Source of the DNA: Pedobacter frigidisoli | GTDB lineage: Bacteria > Bacteroidota > Bacteroidia > Sphingobacteriales > Sphingobacteriaceae | NCBI RefSeq assembly: GCF_004331675.1 | Contig: NZ_SJSN01000003.1 | Location: 248,001 to 312,000 of the forward strand | Reading direction: 5' to 3' | DNA length: 64,000 nucleotides | Part shown: piece after piece, positions 24,580 through 34,558 of the stretch | Layout: every line of letters begins with the position of its first letter | Position numbering within the stretch: position 1 is the first letter of the stretch | Notes under the pieces: generated by a model | What the model was told of the DNA's origin: nothing | Database searches by the model: none | What the model saw: only the letters and a program-made list of their open reading frames with translations | Made by a program: the position numbers and the translations under genes

Positions 24580-26007
24580 TTAACACTCCGGCAAACTAAT
24601 CGGAATATTCGTAGCCAAGCCACCATCTGATGTTTCTTTATACTTCGCATTCATATCCAAGGCAGTTTCCCACATTGTATTAACCACGGCATCTAAGCTT
24701 ACCTTTGCTTTATCAGGATTACTTTGTAATGCCAACTGACTTGCGGTAATCGCCTTAATTGCTCCCATTGTGTTTCTTTCGATACATGGAATTTGAACCA
24801 AACCGCCAATCGGGTCGCAGGTTAGACCCAAGTGGTGTTCCATTGCAATTTCTGCAGCCATTAAAACCTGTCTTTGAGAACCCCCTAAGCATTCGGTTAG
24901 CGCTGCTGCAGCCATAGCTGAGGAAACGCCAATTTCTGCCTGACAACCGCCCATCGCCGCTGAAATGGTTGCCCCTTTTTTGAAGATGCTTCCAACTTCT
25001 GATGCACAGGCAATAAACTGAATGATTTTCTCATCAGAATAACCATCACAGAAAGCGATATAATATTGTAAAACAGCTGGAATTACACCCGCTGCACCGT
25101 TTGTTGGGGCTGTAACTACTCGTCCGAATGAAGCATTTTCTTCGTTTACGGCTAGTGCGAAACAACTTACCCAATCCAAAATGTAGTTAAATCCGTTTCC
25201 ACCATTTCTAATAGCAGCTAACCAACTATCATAATCATGGTATTCGCTCTTGCCAATCAATCTTTTATTTAAAGGGAAAGCTCTTCTGGCTACATCCAAT
25301 CCGCCAGGTAAAAAACCTGTTGTATGGCAACCGCGGTAAATACAATCCCGCATTACGGCAAAGTGCTGAAGAATGCCTGCTTTGGTAACTGATTCCGGTC
25401 GCCATGCAGTTTCATTTTCCATTACAATTTCGCTTACTTTTAATCCGGTAGATAAACACCAATGCAAAAGTTCTTTCGCTTTTTCTACTGGAAAGGGTAA
25501 ATCAACCTGCACTTTCTGGCTGTTATCTTCGCCCTCTTTTACCACAAAACCTCCGCCGATGGAATAATAAGTTTCAGAAAAAGCCTTACCGTTTTTTAAA
25601 AATGCCTGAAAAGTAACTGCGTTTGGGTGAAATGGAAGACTTTCGGCGAATAGGAAAAGTAGGTCGCTATCGTAATCAAAATCGATTGTTAAACTACCAT
25701 CCAGGTTAAGCTTTTTGTTGTTTTGAATATTTTCGAAAGTCGGGGTAACTGCATCAACATCAAAAGTAACTGGGTCTGCACCAGTTAAACCCAACAGAAT
25801 AGCAACATCAGTTCCATGGCCTTTACCTGTTTTAGCAAGTGAGCCATAAAGCAATATTTTTACCATCTCTACATCATCTAAAAGATTATTTTCTTTAAGC
25901 GAGGCCGTGAATTGTTGGGCAGCTCGCCACGGACCAAGTGTGTGAGAACTTGATGGGCCTATGCCTATTTTAAAAATATCGAAAACCGAAATCTGTTCCT
26001 TAATCAT
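24580..26007 (-). CDS. sdaA: L-serine ammonia-lyase, iron-sulfur type, single chain
   Basis: 475 residues. The N-terminal part ([40 protein letters not shown]) is the beta domain; the C-terminal half is the alpha domain with [17 protein letters not shown], the 4Fe-4S cysteines in [20 protein letters not shown] and [16 protein letters not shown], and ECLGGS. It is the fused form used by E. coli SdaA. It converts L-serine to pyruvate and ammonia; the cluster acts as Lewis acid. The C-terminus NIPISLPEC contains the conserved terminal Cys that in the homologue of Legionella plugs the active site. It stands alone. Confidence 0.95.
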   Translation of the reverse strand: MIKEQISVFDIFKIGIGPSSSHTLGPWRAAQQFTASLKENNLLDDVEMVKILLYGSLAKTGKGHGTDVAILLGLTGADPVTFDVDAVTPTFENIQNNKKLNLDGSLTIDFDYDSDLLFLFAESLPFHPNAVTFQAFLKNGKAFSETYYSIGGGFVVKEGEDNSQKVQVDLPFPVEKAKELLHWCLSTGLKVSEIVMENETAWRPESVTKAGILQHFAVMRDCIYRGCHTTGFLPGGLDVARRAFPLNKRLIGKSEYHDYDSWLAAIRNGGNGFNYILDWVSCFALAVNEENASFGRVVTAPTNGAAGVIPAVLQYYIAFCDGYSDEKIIQFIACASEVGSIFKKGATISAAMGGCQAEIGVSSAMAAAALTECLGGSQRQVLMAAEIAMEHHLGLTCDPIGGLVQIPCIERNTMGAIKAITASQLALQSNPDKAKVSLDAVVNTMWETALDMNAKYKETSDGGLATNIPISLPEC

Positions 26008-26117
26008 GAAGTATTTTGTTGTACAAAGCTATGATTGTTTTAGCACTTCGAGTAAAATAATTTTTGCGCCGAAATAAAAAAATCTATCTTTAGTTGTTTA
26101 CCAAATAACGCTCTAAA

Positions 26118-26615
26118 ATGGAATTTAAAACCAAAACCTATGAAACAATTGATTATCGTTACTGCCGTGCATCATCGGGATTAAGATTTGCAAATTACAT
26201 TATCGATACTCTTTTCATTTATTTCTTGGTTTTATGCCTCGGTTTTGTAATTGCAATCATTGATCCAAAAATTATTGATGTAATTGATGACGGAATAACA
26301 GATCGAATAATTGGTATGATCTTTTACGGCGTGATCATGTCATTTACAGAAGCCATGTTAAACGGCAAATCAATCGGCAAACTCATAACCAAAACTAAGG
26401 CCGTAAATTTGGATGGAAGTGATCTTACATTCGAAAAAGCATTCACTAGAAATTTGCTTAGAATTATTCCTTTCGATGCATTAAGTGCATTAGGAACTCC
26501 GTCTATACCATGGCATGATAAATGGTCGGACACCATGGTTATTGAGGAGAAAAAGGTAGCCCTGCAACAAGAGAAAACAGATTTATTTGGTTCGTTTAAA
26601 AATCAAACTCTATAA
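26118..26615 (+). CDS. RDD family membrane protein
   Basis: 165 residues with the RDD signature: ASSGLRFANYIIDTLFIYFLVL (R-x-x-N/D variant of the RDD motif), a second hydrophobic segment GMIFYGVIMSFTEAMLNGKSIGKLITKTKAVNLDGSDLTFEKAFTRNLLRIIPFDAL and WHDKWSDTMVI at the end. Three membrane helices are likely. The role of the family is poorly known (some members act in sodium/proton exchange). Its 3' end overlaps that of the convergent MgtC gene by 20 bp. Confidence 0.88.
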   Translation: MEFKTKTYETIDYRYCRASSGLRFANYIIDTLFIYFLVLCLGFVIAIIDPKIIDVIDDGITDRIIGMIFYGVIMSFTEAMLNGKSIGKLITKTKAVNLDGSDLTFEKAFTRNLLRIIPFDALSALGTPSIPWHDKWSDTMVIEEKKVALQQEKTDLFGSFKNQTL

Positions 26616-27255
26616 TTTCATTATCCTTTAACATTTGCTCTACAAATTTTTGGTGGTTTTTTGGTGTTCCGGTAGCTGTCCAATTTCCGGTGATAACGTT
26701 ATTAACCAGCTGATGTTTTCCACGTTGAGGCTTAAGTTTGTTCTCTCTAAAAACCTCTTCATAGCTTTCTAAATCGCCATGCGTATGTTGCTCTTTAACA
26801 ATTCGATAAATACGTTTCGTAAAACGACGATCGCCAATTTCCTCTAAGAAAGGAAAAATAATCAGCGCTAAGAGTACAACACAAGTAACGCCAATGGCTT
26901 GCTCGTAATATCCTGAACCTACTGCCATTCCAATTGCGGCAACAATCCAGATAATGCAAGCCGTTGTTAAACCTTTAACTCTATTTTCTTCCTTAAAAAT
27001 TACGCCAGCACCTAAAAAACCTATTCCAGTAACAATATTTGATGCAATTCTATCTTGACTTGTAGGTCCGATTTTGATGGATAGGATGGTGAATAATGTA
27101 GCCCCCAAGCCAATCATCATCATGGTTTTTAAGCCTGCCGATTTACTTCTATACTCTCGTTCGGCTCCAATTAAACCACATAACAATGTTGCCAAAAGAA
27201 ATTTATTGATTTCACTTTGTGTAATGAAATGGCTATTATCTAGAATATCGTTCAT
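26596..27255 (-). CDS. MgtC/SapB family membrane protein
   Basis: 219 residues with four to five hydrophobic helices: FLLATLLCGLIGAEREYRSKSAGLKTMMMIGLGATLFTILS, IVTGIGFLGAGVIFKEENRVKGLTTACIIWIVAAIGMAVGSGYY. These motifs (GxERE, LRTxxL-like, GxGFLGAG, GLTTAxxIW) define MgtC/SapB. A short C-terminal cytoplasmic domain of about 75 residues follows, ending VEQMLKDNEIIEFDF. In pathogens MgtC modulates ATP synthase and magnesium homeostasis; for the environmental homologue this is only suggestive. Convergent overlap with the RDD gene. Confidence 0.92.
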   Translation of the reverse strand: MNDILDNSHFITQSEINKFLLATLLCGLIGAEREYRSKSAGLKTMMMIGLGATLFTILSIKIGPTSQDRIASNIVTGIGFLGAGVIFKEENRVKGLTTACIIWIVAAIGMAVGSGYYEQAIGVTCVVLLALIIFPFLEEIGDRRFTKRIYRIVKEQHTHGDLESYEEVFRENKLKPQRGKHQLVNNVITGNWTATGTPKNHQKFVEQMLKDNEIIEFDF

Positions 27256-27278
27256 TGCCTTGATTTAACAACGGCAAA

Positions 27279-28301
27279 TTAGTAAAAATCGTAACATCTT
27301 AAGCCATTTGCTCGGCCTCCATTAGAACTATTTTGGAAATATTTCTCATAACCCAAACCAATTTCCGATGTTCCGCCAGTATTGGTATAGTTAATTTTTG
27401 AGGTTGTAGCATCATGGCTAATACCCAATCTGATTTTTTCACCATTGGTTCTTCTGTTAAAAATATCGAAAATCACAGAGAACACTATGGCATCATTTCC
27501 GGCCGAATTTCCATCATTGCGGTACCAGATCCCGGCGTTTACTCCAGCATATTTATATTGCGTTCCAATACTGTAAGACATTACATTTTGCTGTTTATAG
27601 GCTACAAAAGATGGAATTAAGTAACTGCCGTCTCTGTCATACTGATCGGGAATAAGTGTGAGTTTATAACTTAGATTACCAGAAATACGAAGTGGCAATT
27701 TTGCTTGAAAGCCAGAAAGCGATTCATCGGGGCGGTTAATGTGGTGTGCTGCAACGCCCATCATAAATTTACCGTAAACCAAATTTGTTCCGGCATTGGC
27801 ATCGAGATAAAAACGACTATCTATACTTGGCCTTTCTGCACCCGAAACACTTCCAGGAATATATCCAGTACTTATACCAATCTGATCTCCAAAAACCAAT
27901 TTATCCCAATTTAATTTTTGATTGGTAACTCCAGCCTGCAAACCAAACGACAGCGTAAAATCATCGCCACCAATAATGTAAGAATAACTGGCCGCTATGT
28001 TATTTTTTACTAAATAAGCTGTTCCCTCGCTACTGCGATTAAAAATTAAGCCTATTCCACTATTGATACTCTGTAGATTCAAATCTCCTGAAGCACTCAT
28101 ATAAGAAAAATCGCTTGCTAAACCTGTCCACTGATTTCTATATAAGGCATTAAACCTAATATCGCCCTCAAATTGCCCAGTAAGTGCAGGATTTAAATAA
28201 ATGGGTGCATTGTAAAATTGCGAGTAAATGTGGTCCTGCCCAAATAAAGCTATGGGAACCATCATTACAAGCATAAATAATATCCTCCTCGTCATCATCA
28301 T
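27279..28301 (-). CDS. PorP/SprF-family type IX secretion membrane protein
   Basis: 340 residues with a signal peptide (MMMTRRILFMLVMMVPIALFGQ). The mature start DHIYSQFYNAPIYLNPALTGQF is the PorP/SprF hallmark, followed by alternating beta-strands of an outer-membrane barrel and a C-terminal stretch. In Flavobacterium SprF is needed for secretion and surface attachment of the adhesin SprB; related proteins bind type B C-terminal domains. The start codon overlaps the stop of the upstream giant gene as ATGA, so translation is coupled. Its substrate is most likely that protein. Confidence 0.92.
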   Translation of the reverse strand: MMMTRRILFMLVMMVPIALFGQDHIYSQFYNAPIYLNPALTGQFEGDIRFNALYRNQWTGLASDFSYMSASGDLNLQSINSGIGLIFNRSSEGTAYLVKNNIAASYSYIIGGDDFTLSFGLQAGVTNQKLNWDKLVFGDQIGISTGYIPGSVSGAERPSIDSRFYLDANAGTNLVYGKFMMGVAAHHINRPDESLSGFQAKLPLRISGNLSYKLTLIPDQYDRDGSYLIPSFVAYKQQNVMSYSIGTQYKYAGVNAGIWYRNDGNSAGNDAIVFSVIFDIFNRRTNGEKIRLGISHDATTSKINYTNTGGTSEIGLGYEKYFQNSSNGGRANGLRCYDFY

Positions 28302-31300
28302 CTAATCAAATATATTACACCCGTTTTCTTTGGTGGAGATGAATCGTATGTCATTCCTTTCCAATCGCTTCCATTAATAAACCTGATGTCTATTTTCCAA
28401 TAATAAACACCCTGTTGTTGTTCTTCTCCCTTATAGGTTCCATCCCATCCCTCTAGTGGCGCTCCATCATCAAGTTTGGTGGTTTCCCAAAGTAGTTGCC
28501 CCCACTTGTTAAAAATTGTCATGTGCCATTCTTGAATTCCCCTACCTTTAGCCATAAAGGTTCGTAGTTCGTTTTTTGCGCTTGCTGGCATAAATGAATT
28601 CGGAAGATTTAAGAACCCAGGAACACCAACTATTCGAACAGTTTGAAAAGTGGATGAAGAACATCCCTCTTTATTGAAAGTCTTTAATGTTACGGTATAA
28701 GTCCCATCTTCTGCATAGGTGTGATTCGGGTTTTGCAAAGATGATACTGCGCCATCGCCAAAAGTCCATTCCCAGCTTGCAGAACCTATACTTGTATCCC
28801 GAAACCCAAAAGTATAATTTGGAATGGATATTTCGTTTCCTGGTGTAACTGAAAATGCAGCAACCGGAGGAGCAACAACTTTAATGTAATTGGTTAATGT
28901 AGCCGTATTGGTACAACCTAATGCACTCGTTGTTTTTAGGGTAACTGAATAATTATTTCCTGCACCTGTGAATGTGTGCGTAGGCTCAAATTCTTGTGAG
29001 GTTGTGCCATCACCAAAATCCCAAACATAACCAATTGCACTTTTACTTAGGTTTTTGAACTTTACGATAAGGCCATCGCAACCGCTGATTTTATCTGATG
29101 TAAAACTAACTGTAGGTTGCTCGTAAATGGTAACTGTTTCTGTTGTAAAATTAGTAGAGCAATCATTGTTGGCATCTAAACGAATGGTGTATTTACCCGC
29201 CTTAGTAAACGTATAAGGATATACACCGATTGTATTTGAAGTGGCAGTACTTATTTCACCCGTAGTTTCATTTGTGAAAGTATAAATAAACAAACTTGCT
29301 CCGCTGGTATTGTTTACAAAATTTACCGTAAATGGCGCACAACCTGTTTTCTCATTTCCGTTGATTACCAATTCAGGGACAATGTTATTTGGAGACACTT
29401 TAATTGTATAATCTGATGTGCTGGTTCCGCATTGGTTTACTGCAGTCATTACAACCTTAAAATCTTTTATAGTTAAAGTATTAAAAATATGATTAACACT
29501 ACTTCTATCGGTTTTCACTAATGGCGGCGAACCATCACCAAAATCATAAGTATAAACCGTACCTGCACTTTCTGGAGAAGTATTGCTGAAGTTTACTGTA
29601 AATGGCGCACAGCCAACCGTTTTATCGGGAGAAAAAATAGAAACTGCTTTTGCCTTTACTAAAACTGTTGAGGTTTTGATAATGGGATCGCCGCAGGGTG
29701 TTAAGGTTTCTAACGTAATCGTATAGGTAATATCCTTTCCTGTAGGATCTGCCGGAAATGTAATAATTGGTGGTTGCGCCTGATTTGAACTCGCAATATC
29801 TCCGAAATTCCATTTAAAGGTTGCTTCAGTTAGCGAGCTTGATGTATTCGTAAAGGTAACGGCAACCGGCCCACATCCACCAGTTGTATTTTGGGTAAAA
29901 GATGGTGTAACAATTGGTGGAGTAGAAAAAGTATGGCTCATCTCATCACTACTACAACCCAAGCTACTGGTAGTTACAAGCTTAATTACCACAGCTTGAT
30001 TTTCAGTTGGCAAATTGTAACCTGGAAATGTAGCACCTGTTCCAATCTGAATGTTATTAGCAAACCAAGTGTAAGAAGCATTTCTATTTGGATAGAGCAC
30101 AGCAGCAATATTTGAAGCGGTTAGTTGAAAAGGTGCACACACTTTATCTTGAGTAAAAGTAAATTCTGCCTTGGCTGGCGGATTTACGGTTAACTTAATT
30201 TGATTACTGAAAATATTGGAGCAAGGCCCGCTAGCAATCGAACGCCTGTAATAAATGGTTACCGTTGGAATTGGTGGCGCATAACTTACCGCATTAGCTC
30301 CCAGAACATCAACCCAGGTAGTTCCGTTTAAACTCGACTGCCATTGATAAATATAAATTCCACTTCCGCCAGCTGGCGTAGAGCCCGTTAGCGGTGCGGC
30401 GGCTCCACCCAGGCAAATCTGTTGATCTGCAGAAATGGTATTATTGGTTAAACCCGGGAGAACATTTACCTGAACAGCATTGCTTATTGATGTACAAATG
30501 GTACTATTCACCAGTCTTCTGTAATAAGTTGAAGAATTTACAGCTAGTGTTAAATCCTTGTTTATTGCTGGAGACACATTACTCCATGTGCTTCCGTCAG
30601 CGCTGCTTTGCCACTGAAAAGTGAAAGAACCCGTTCCTCCTGTAGGTACATCTCCCATAATCGTAATGCTTTGCCCTGAACAAATTGGTATTGCTGATGC
30701 CGAAATATAATTGGTTACAGGAGAAAAATAAGTAATCGTAGTTTCTGATGATGATGGCGGGCAACTTCCGAACCCTGAAATTGTCCAACGAAATTTATAG
30801 GTTTGCCCAGGAATTAATCCAATTACACTGGTATTAAATAGTGTGGCATCTGTAATGGTAATTCCTGCTTGTCCAGAAATTAGCGCCCATAATCCGGTAT
30901 TTGGTGATGGGTTATTTCCACTTAGGGTTACACCATTTCCGCTACATAAATTTTGATCGATCCCTGCGTTTGCGGCTACCGTCCCAGGATTTACAGTAAT
31001 TGTGGTAACGGTTGATGTAGCTTCTGCACAAACTCCACTTTGCAAAACAGCTCGATATAATGTGGTAGTTGTTAATCCTGTAAACACAAATGGATTAGTT
31101 GTAGAAACCACAGTAGACCAAGTTAAGCCATTATCAACAGAGCGTTCCCATCTTACAATATTCCCAACCTGACCAGTTAAGCTTATACTTCCGCCATTTG
31201 ACCCAGAACAAACAGTTGCATCGCCACTGCTTGTGCCGCCCACACTTATCGGACTAACGGTAATTTGTACATCATCACTGGTAGTGGAACATCCAGCATC

Positions 31301-34246
31301 ACTGATTGTCCAGCGTAATACGTAAACATTGCCTGGCTGCAGACCAGAAAGAATAGTGTTATTTTTCGTGTCGTCGGCAAAACTGATTGAGGTTGGAGCA
31401 GAAACGATTGTCCACTTTCCATTGCCGACAGCTGGAATATTACCCTTTAAAGTATAGGTTGCTGAATTACAAATCGATTCATCGAGACCTGCATTTGCGA
31501 GAGTTGCACTTGGCAAAACCGTAATGGTAATAGTGGTTGGTACACCCGTGCAATTGCCAGATGATAATGGAACAATGGTATAAGTTACCGTTCCAGGTAC
31601 AACACCTGTGTTGGTTAAAACATCATTAATTACTGTTCCTGGTCCAGCTGTTATACGGTTGCTATTTCCTGTAATCGAACCTGTAACCACACTTGTATAA
31701 GTATAGTTTGCTCCCGATGTATTAGATGATAGCGTGATGGCTGATGATGATTTATTACAAATTGATAAACTCGGTGCTATTGCTGTAGCGCTTGGATTTG
31801 GGTTTATTACAACGAATAAACTAAATGGCGTACCGAGGCAACCATCTTTTTGAGGTGTTATAACATAGGTTACACTTGCATCAGCATTTGCATCGGTATT
31901 TGTAATCACATCGTTAATATCACCAGAGCCTGAAGCGGAATATCCAGTTGCACTTGCTGTGCCCGTTGCAGTCCAGTTATACGTAACGCCCACTACTGCC
32001 GAAATTGGTTTGTAGGCAACCATTTTACCGGTACAAATAGTTTTACTTGCGGCACTAGTAAGGTTAATATTTTCCTTAATCCTTAAAATGATATCATCAC
32101 TTATTTCATTACAAGGTGCACTTAACGAGGTAGTAGCTTTTAACTGCAAAGTTACTATACCACTCGCTTTCTCAGCTGCTGTAGGTGTATAAACGGCATT
32201 CAAATCATTTCTATTGGGAGAAAAGTTTCCTAAACCGCCAACCCAACTTTGTGATGTGGTTGTGCCCGAAATTGTTCCTTTTAAAGGGAAGCTTATATCG
32301 TTGAAGCAAATATTTTGATCGGCCCCTGCATTTACCACTGGTGCTGTGCTAAACGTTAATTTTTGGGTACGCGTAATTGTTCCGCAATTATTTGTATGAG
32401 TTACCGAAATGGTGTAGGTATCGTAGCTATCAAACTTTATTGATGGGTATTTAGTATTTGCTGTTGTGCCTCCGGTAAAGCTAAAAGTTCCTGATCCCGC
32501 AGGTGTAACTGTCCATGTATAAGTACCCGCTAAATCCTGGGCCGTTCCGGCAATGGTTGTTTTGGTAGGACCAGAGGTTGTATTATTAAAATCGTAAGTG
32601 GCCAGATTACATAAAATAACATCTGGAGAAAGCGTTGCAATGGGAGTTGTATTAACCACAACAGTTTGAGGTGCGGTAGTAACTAATCCACATGATGGTG
32701 TGTTAATCCCCAAAGTTATGGTGTAGGTTCCAGATGTTGTAAAGTTAAATTCTGGTTCCTTACTTGCTGCATTTGTACCGTTAGCAAAAGTTACTGTTGG
32801 AGTAACTGTCCAAACGTAAGAGTTTGCAAGGTTACAAATATTATCAAGCACAGAGCTATCAGTTGGCTTTAGGGTTGAACCCGCACAAATTAAGGTTGTA
32901 GGCAAAGTAAAAGCTGGCTTTGGCGGATCCTGAATACAGATTTTAAATTCAATCGGATCAGCATTACAAGAACCCGAACTGCTCGATTCTAAACGAATGG
33001 TGTGCTCTCCATTGGTGATAAACTTGGTTACCAAACTAAAGGATCTTGGTTTATTTACTTCCCTAATTACACCATCTATAAACCAATTATAGGTTACCAT
33101 GTTTGGCGTACAGGCTGGTGTATTGGTGTTTGGATCCTCTCCAAGAACAGAAGTATTTGTAAAGGTAATATCAGTATTGGTACAGCCTGAGGTACCCGAA
33201 GAAATTGAATTTACTGGCTTTACAACAACCTTTGCCGATGAGGAAACTGGCGTACCTACATTACCGCAAAAAGCATTCGATACATTTATGGTAACATCGA
33301 AAGCATTATAAATAGTACCAGCACTTGTTGTCGAGACATTTCCGCATGAAGATTTAGTGTAGGCATGTTGAACTTTACCACCATTAGCCCTAATATCACA
33401 AAGTGTGTAAACTGATGTGCTTTGATCGCCCCAGGTAATGGTGTAAATATCTCCAGGAAAGTTATTCTGAATACCTGCTGAGGATGTGATATCAACGTTA
33501 AAGGTTAAAAAACCCATTGGCAAACAAACAATGTTATTCCCTGTGGTTCCAAAGGCTGTAATACTTCTATTGTTAATTAACAAATATGCTTTTGTTCCAA
33601 TTGTACCATTTGGCATAACCGCCTTGGCGATGATGGTATAATGTGCAAGCTGGGCTGTAAAATTTTGAATTGCTGTAGGGAAAGGAAGTAAGGTTGGTGC
33701 GCCACCATTTACCTCATCTGTAATACTGGCGGTTACCGTACTGGATGAGGTAGACTCGTTTGTTAAATAAGTGATATTATCTGCTTTACTGATACAGGTT
33801 CCGAAAGTTTCAGTGTTGCTTGCAGTTAAATAATTAGATGTAAGTTTTGCTTCAACCGAGGTACCTGCCCTTACCTCAAATGGTCCAGATTCTGTACTTA
33901 CAGCCGCTGGGCTGGTTGCCTTAACCCTAACTTTATAACCTGTTCCTGCTGGTGTACCCTTGGGAATTATACCATTAACATAGGTACTGTAAAATCCGGT
34001 ATAACTACCAATTAAGGTTTCAGAACCAAAACTTCCATTCTGATCGGATAGATATAACTCAAATTTATTTCCGGGAATTGCACAATTTGAGCCTGCATTA
34101 AAGGGCACGCCTATGGTACTTCCTGGCGTAAATGGACCTGCATCAACTGCACCAACATTTATTTGTGCAGAACTTGCGGATGTATAAAATAGTACCCCAC
34201 AAAAGAGGGCAAAAAAAAGCCATTTCCTTTTACAACGAATCTTCAT
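28298..34246 (-). CDS. Giant PKD/Ig-repeat surface protein with gliding-type C-terminal domain
   Basis: 1982 residues. Signal peptide at 1-28. A long series of beta-sandwich modules follows: many CxGSxxxL-type segments and, in the second half, PKD-like domains with repeated motifs VTFTNTSS...KWNFGD, VNFSNTSPES...TYDFGDGSP, VKFKNLSKS...VWDFGDGTTSQ, WEWTFGDGAVSSLQNPNHTY. The last about 95 residues (LPNSFMPASAKNELRTFM, EWHMTIFNKWGQLLWET, GWDGTYKGEEQQQGVYYW) are the CHU_C / type B T9SS C-terminal domain. It is presumably exported by T9SS and displayed on the surface with its PorP/SprF partner encoded downstream with a 4-bp overlap. Ligand unknown; a role in adhesion or gliding is an inference. 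Confidence 0.93.
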   Translation of the reverse strand: MKIRCKRKWLFFALFCGVLFYTSASSAQINVGAVDAGPFTPGSTIGVPFNAGSNCAIPGNKFELYLSDQNGSFGSETLIGSYTGFYSTYVNGIIPKGTPAGTGYKVRVKATSPAAVSTESGPFEVRAGTSVEAKLTSNYLTASNTETFGTCISKADNITYLTNESTSSSTVTASITDEVNGGAPTLLPFPTAIQNFTAQLAHYTIIAKAVMPNGTIGTKAYLLINNRSITAFGTTGNNIVCLPMGFLTFNVDITSSAGIQNNFPGDIYTITWGDQSTSVYTLCDIRANGGKVQHAYTKSSCGNVSTTSAGTIYNAFDVTINVSNAFCGNVGTPVSSSAKVVVKPVNSISSGTSGCTNTDITFTNTSVLGEDPNTNTPACTPNMVTYNWFIDGVIREVNKPRSFSLVTKFITNGEHTIRLESSSSGSCNADPIEFKICIQDPPKPAFTLPTTLICAGSTLKPTDSSVLDNICNLANSYVWTVTPTVTFANGTNAASKEPEFNFTTSGTYTITLGINTPSCGLVTTAPQTVVVNTTPIATLSPDVILCNLATYDFNNTTSGPTKTTIAGTAQDLAGTYTWTVTPAGSGTFSFTGGTTANTKYPSIKFDSYDTYTISVTHTNNCGTITRTQKLTFSTAPVVNAGADQNICFNDISFPLKGTISGTTTSQSWVGGLGNFSPNRNDLNAVYTPTAAEKASGIVTLQLKATTSLSAPCNEISDDIILRIKENINLTSAASKTICTGKMVAYKPISAVVGVTYNWTATGTASATGYSASGSGDINDVITNTDANADASVTYVITPQKDGCLGTPFSLFVVINPNPSATAIAPSLSICNKSSSAITLSSNTSGANYTYTSVVTGSITGNSNRITAGPGTVINDVLTNTGVVPGTVTYTIVPLSSGNCTGVPTTITITVLPSATLANAGLDESICNSATYTLKGNIPAVGNGKWTIVSAPTSISFADDTKNNTILSGLQPGNVYVLRWTISDAGCSTTSDDVQITVSPISVGGTSSGDATVCSGSNGGSISLTGQVGNIVRWERSVDNGLTWSTVVSTTNPFVFTGLTTTTLYRAVLQSGVCAEATSTVTTITVNPGTVAANAGIDQNLCSGNGVTLSGNNPSPNTGLWALISGQAGITITDATLFNTSVIGLIPGQTYKFRWTISGFGSCPPSSSETTITYFSPVTNYISASAIPICSGQSITIMGDVPTGGTGSFTFQWQSSADGSTWSNVSPAINKDLTLAVNSSTYYRRLVNSTICTSISNAVQVNVLPGLTNNTISADQQICLGGAAAPLTGSTPAGGSGIYIYQWQSSLNGTTWVDVLGANAVSYAPPIPTVTIYYRRSIASGPCSNIFSNQIKLTVNPPAKAEFTFTQDKVCAPFQLTASNIAAVLYPNRNASYTWFANNIQIGTGATFPGYNLPTENQAVVIKLVTTSSLGCSSDEMSHTFSTPPIVTPSFTQNTTGGCGPVAVTFTNTSSSLTEATFKWNFGDIASSNQAQPPIITFPADPTGKDITYTITLETLTPCGDPIIKTSTVLVKAKAVSIFSPDKTVGCAPFTVNFSNTSPESAGTVYTYDFGDGSPPLVKTDRSSVNHIFNTLTIKDFKVVMTAVNQCGTSTSDYTIKVSPNNIVPELVINGNEKTGCAPFTVNFVNNTSGASLFIYTFTNETTGEISTATSNTIGVYPYTFTKAGKYTIRLDANNDCSTNFTTETVTIYEQPTVSFTSDKISGCDGLIVKFKNLSKSAIGYVWDFGDGTTSQEFEPTHTFTGAGNNYSVTLKTTSALGCTNTATLTNYIKVVAPPVAAFSVTPGNEISIPNYTFGFRDTSIGSASWEWTFGDGAVSSLQNPNHTYAEDGTYTVTLKTFNKEGCSSSTFQTVRIVGVPGFLNLPNSFMPASAKNELRTFMAKGRGIQEWHMTIFNKWGQLLWETTKLDDGAPLEGWDGTYKGEEQQQGVYYWKIDIRFINGSDWKGMTYDSSPPKKTGVIYLIR

Positions 34247-34478
34247 AAATCTCTAACACTGGGAATGATTTTATTGGGTTCGAAAGCGTTTGTTTGGTGA
34301 ACTTTGGCTTTTAAACACACTACTCAATTATGTGTAGTGGTGTCGATCTACGATGCTTCAATAAATATCAACCGTAAAGTAAGTAATTTTTGCATTACAC
34401 TTCTAGAAATTTACACCAACATTAACTAAATGAATAGGTTATAAAACCAAATGATGGCTTTAGGATATTCAAAGGCAT
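34247..34478. other. Upstream region of the giant surface protein gene
   Basis: This is the 5' region of the minus-strand gene starting at 34246. It holds an inverted repeat CACTAC/GTAGTG (34318-34323 with 34334-34339) within a wider ACACACTAC context that could form a leader hairpin. I found no perfect -7 box and no repeat shared with other sites. Confidence 0.4.
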
Positions 34479-34511
34479 AAAAAAACCTCCAAGGCATGCA
34501 TGCCTTGGAGG
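34479..34511 (-). terminator. Terminator of the groES-groEL operon
   Basis: A perfect 26-bp palindrome (34486-34511, half-site CCTCCAAGGCATG) with seven A residues at 34479-34485, i.e. a T run on the minus strand. It lies 48 bp after the groEL stop codon. The loop must open by a few base pairs in the centre. Confidence 0.9.
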
Positions 34512-34558
34512 AATATTTTTACACGAAAAAATTTCGCTTAAAAGATAGATGGTACGAT

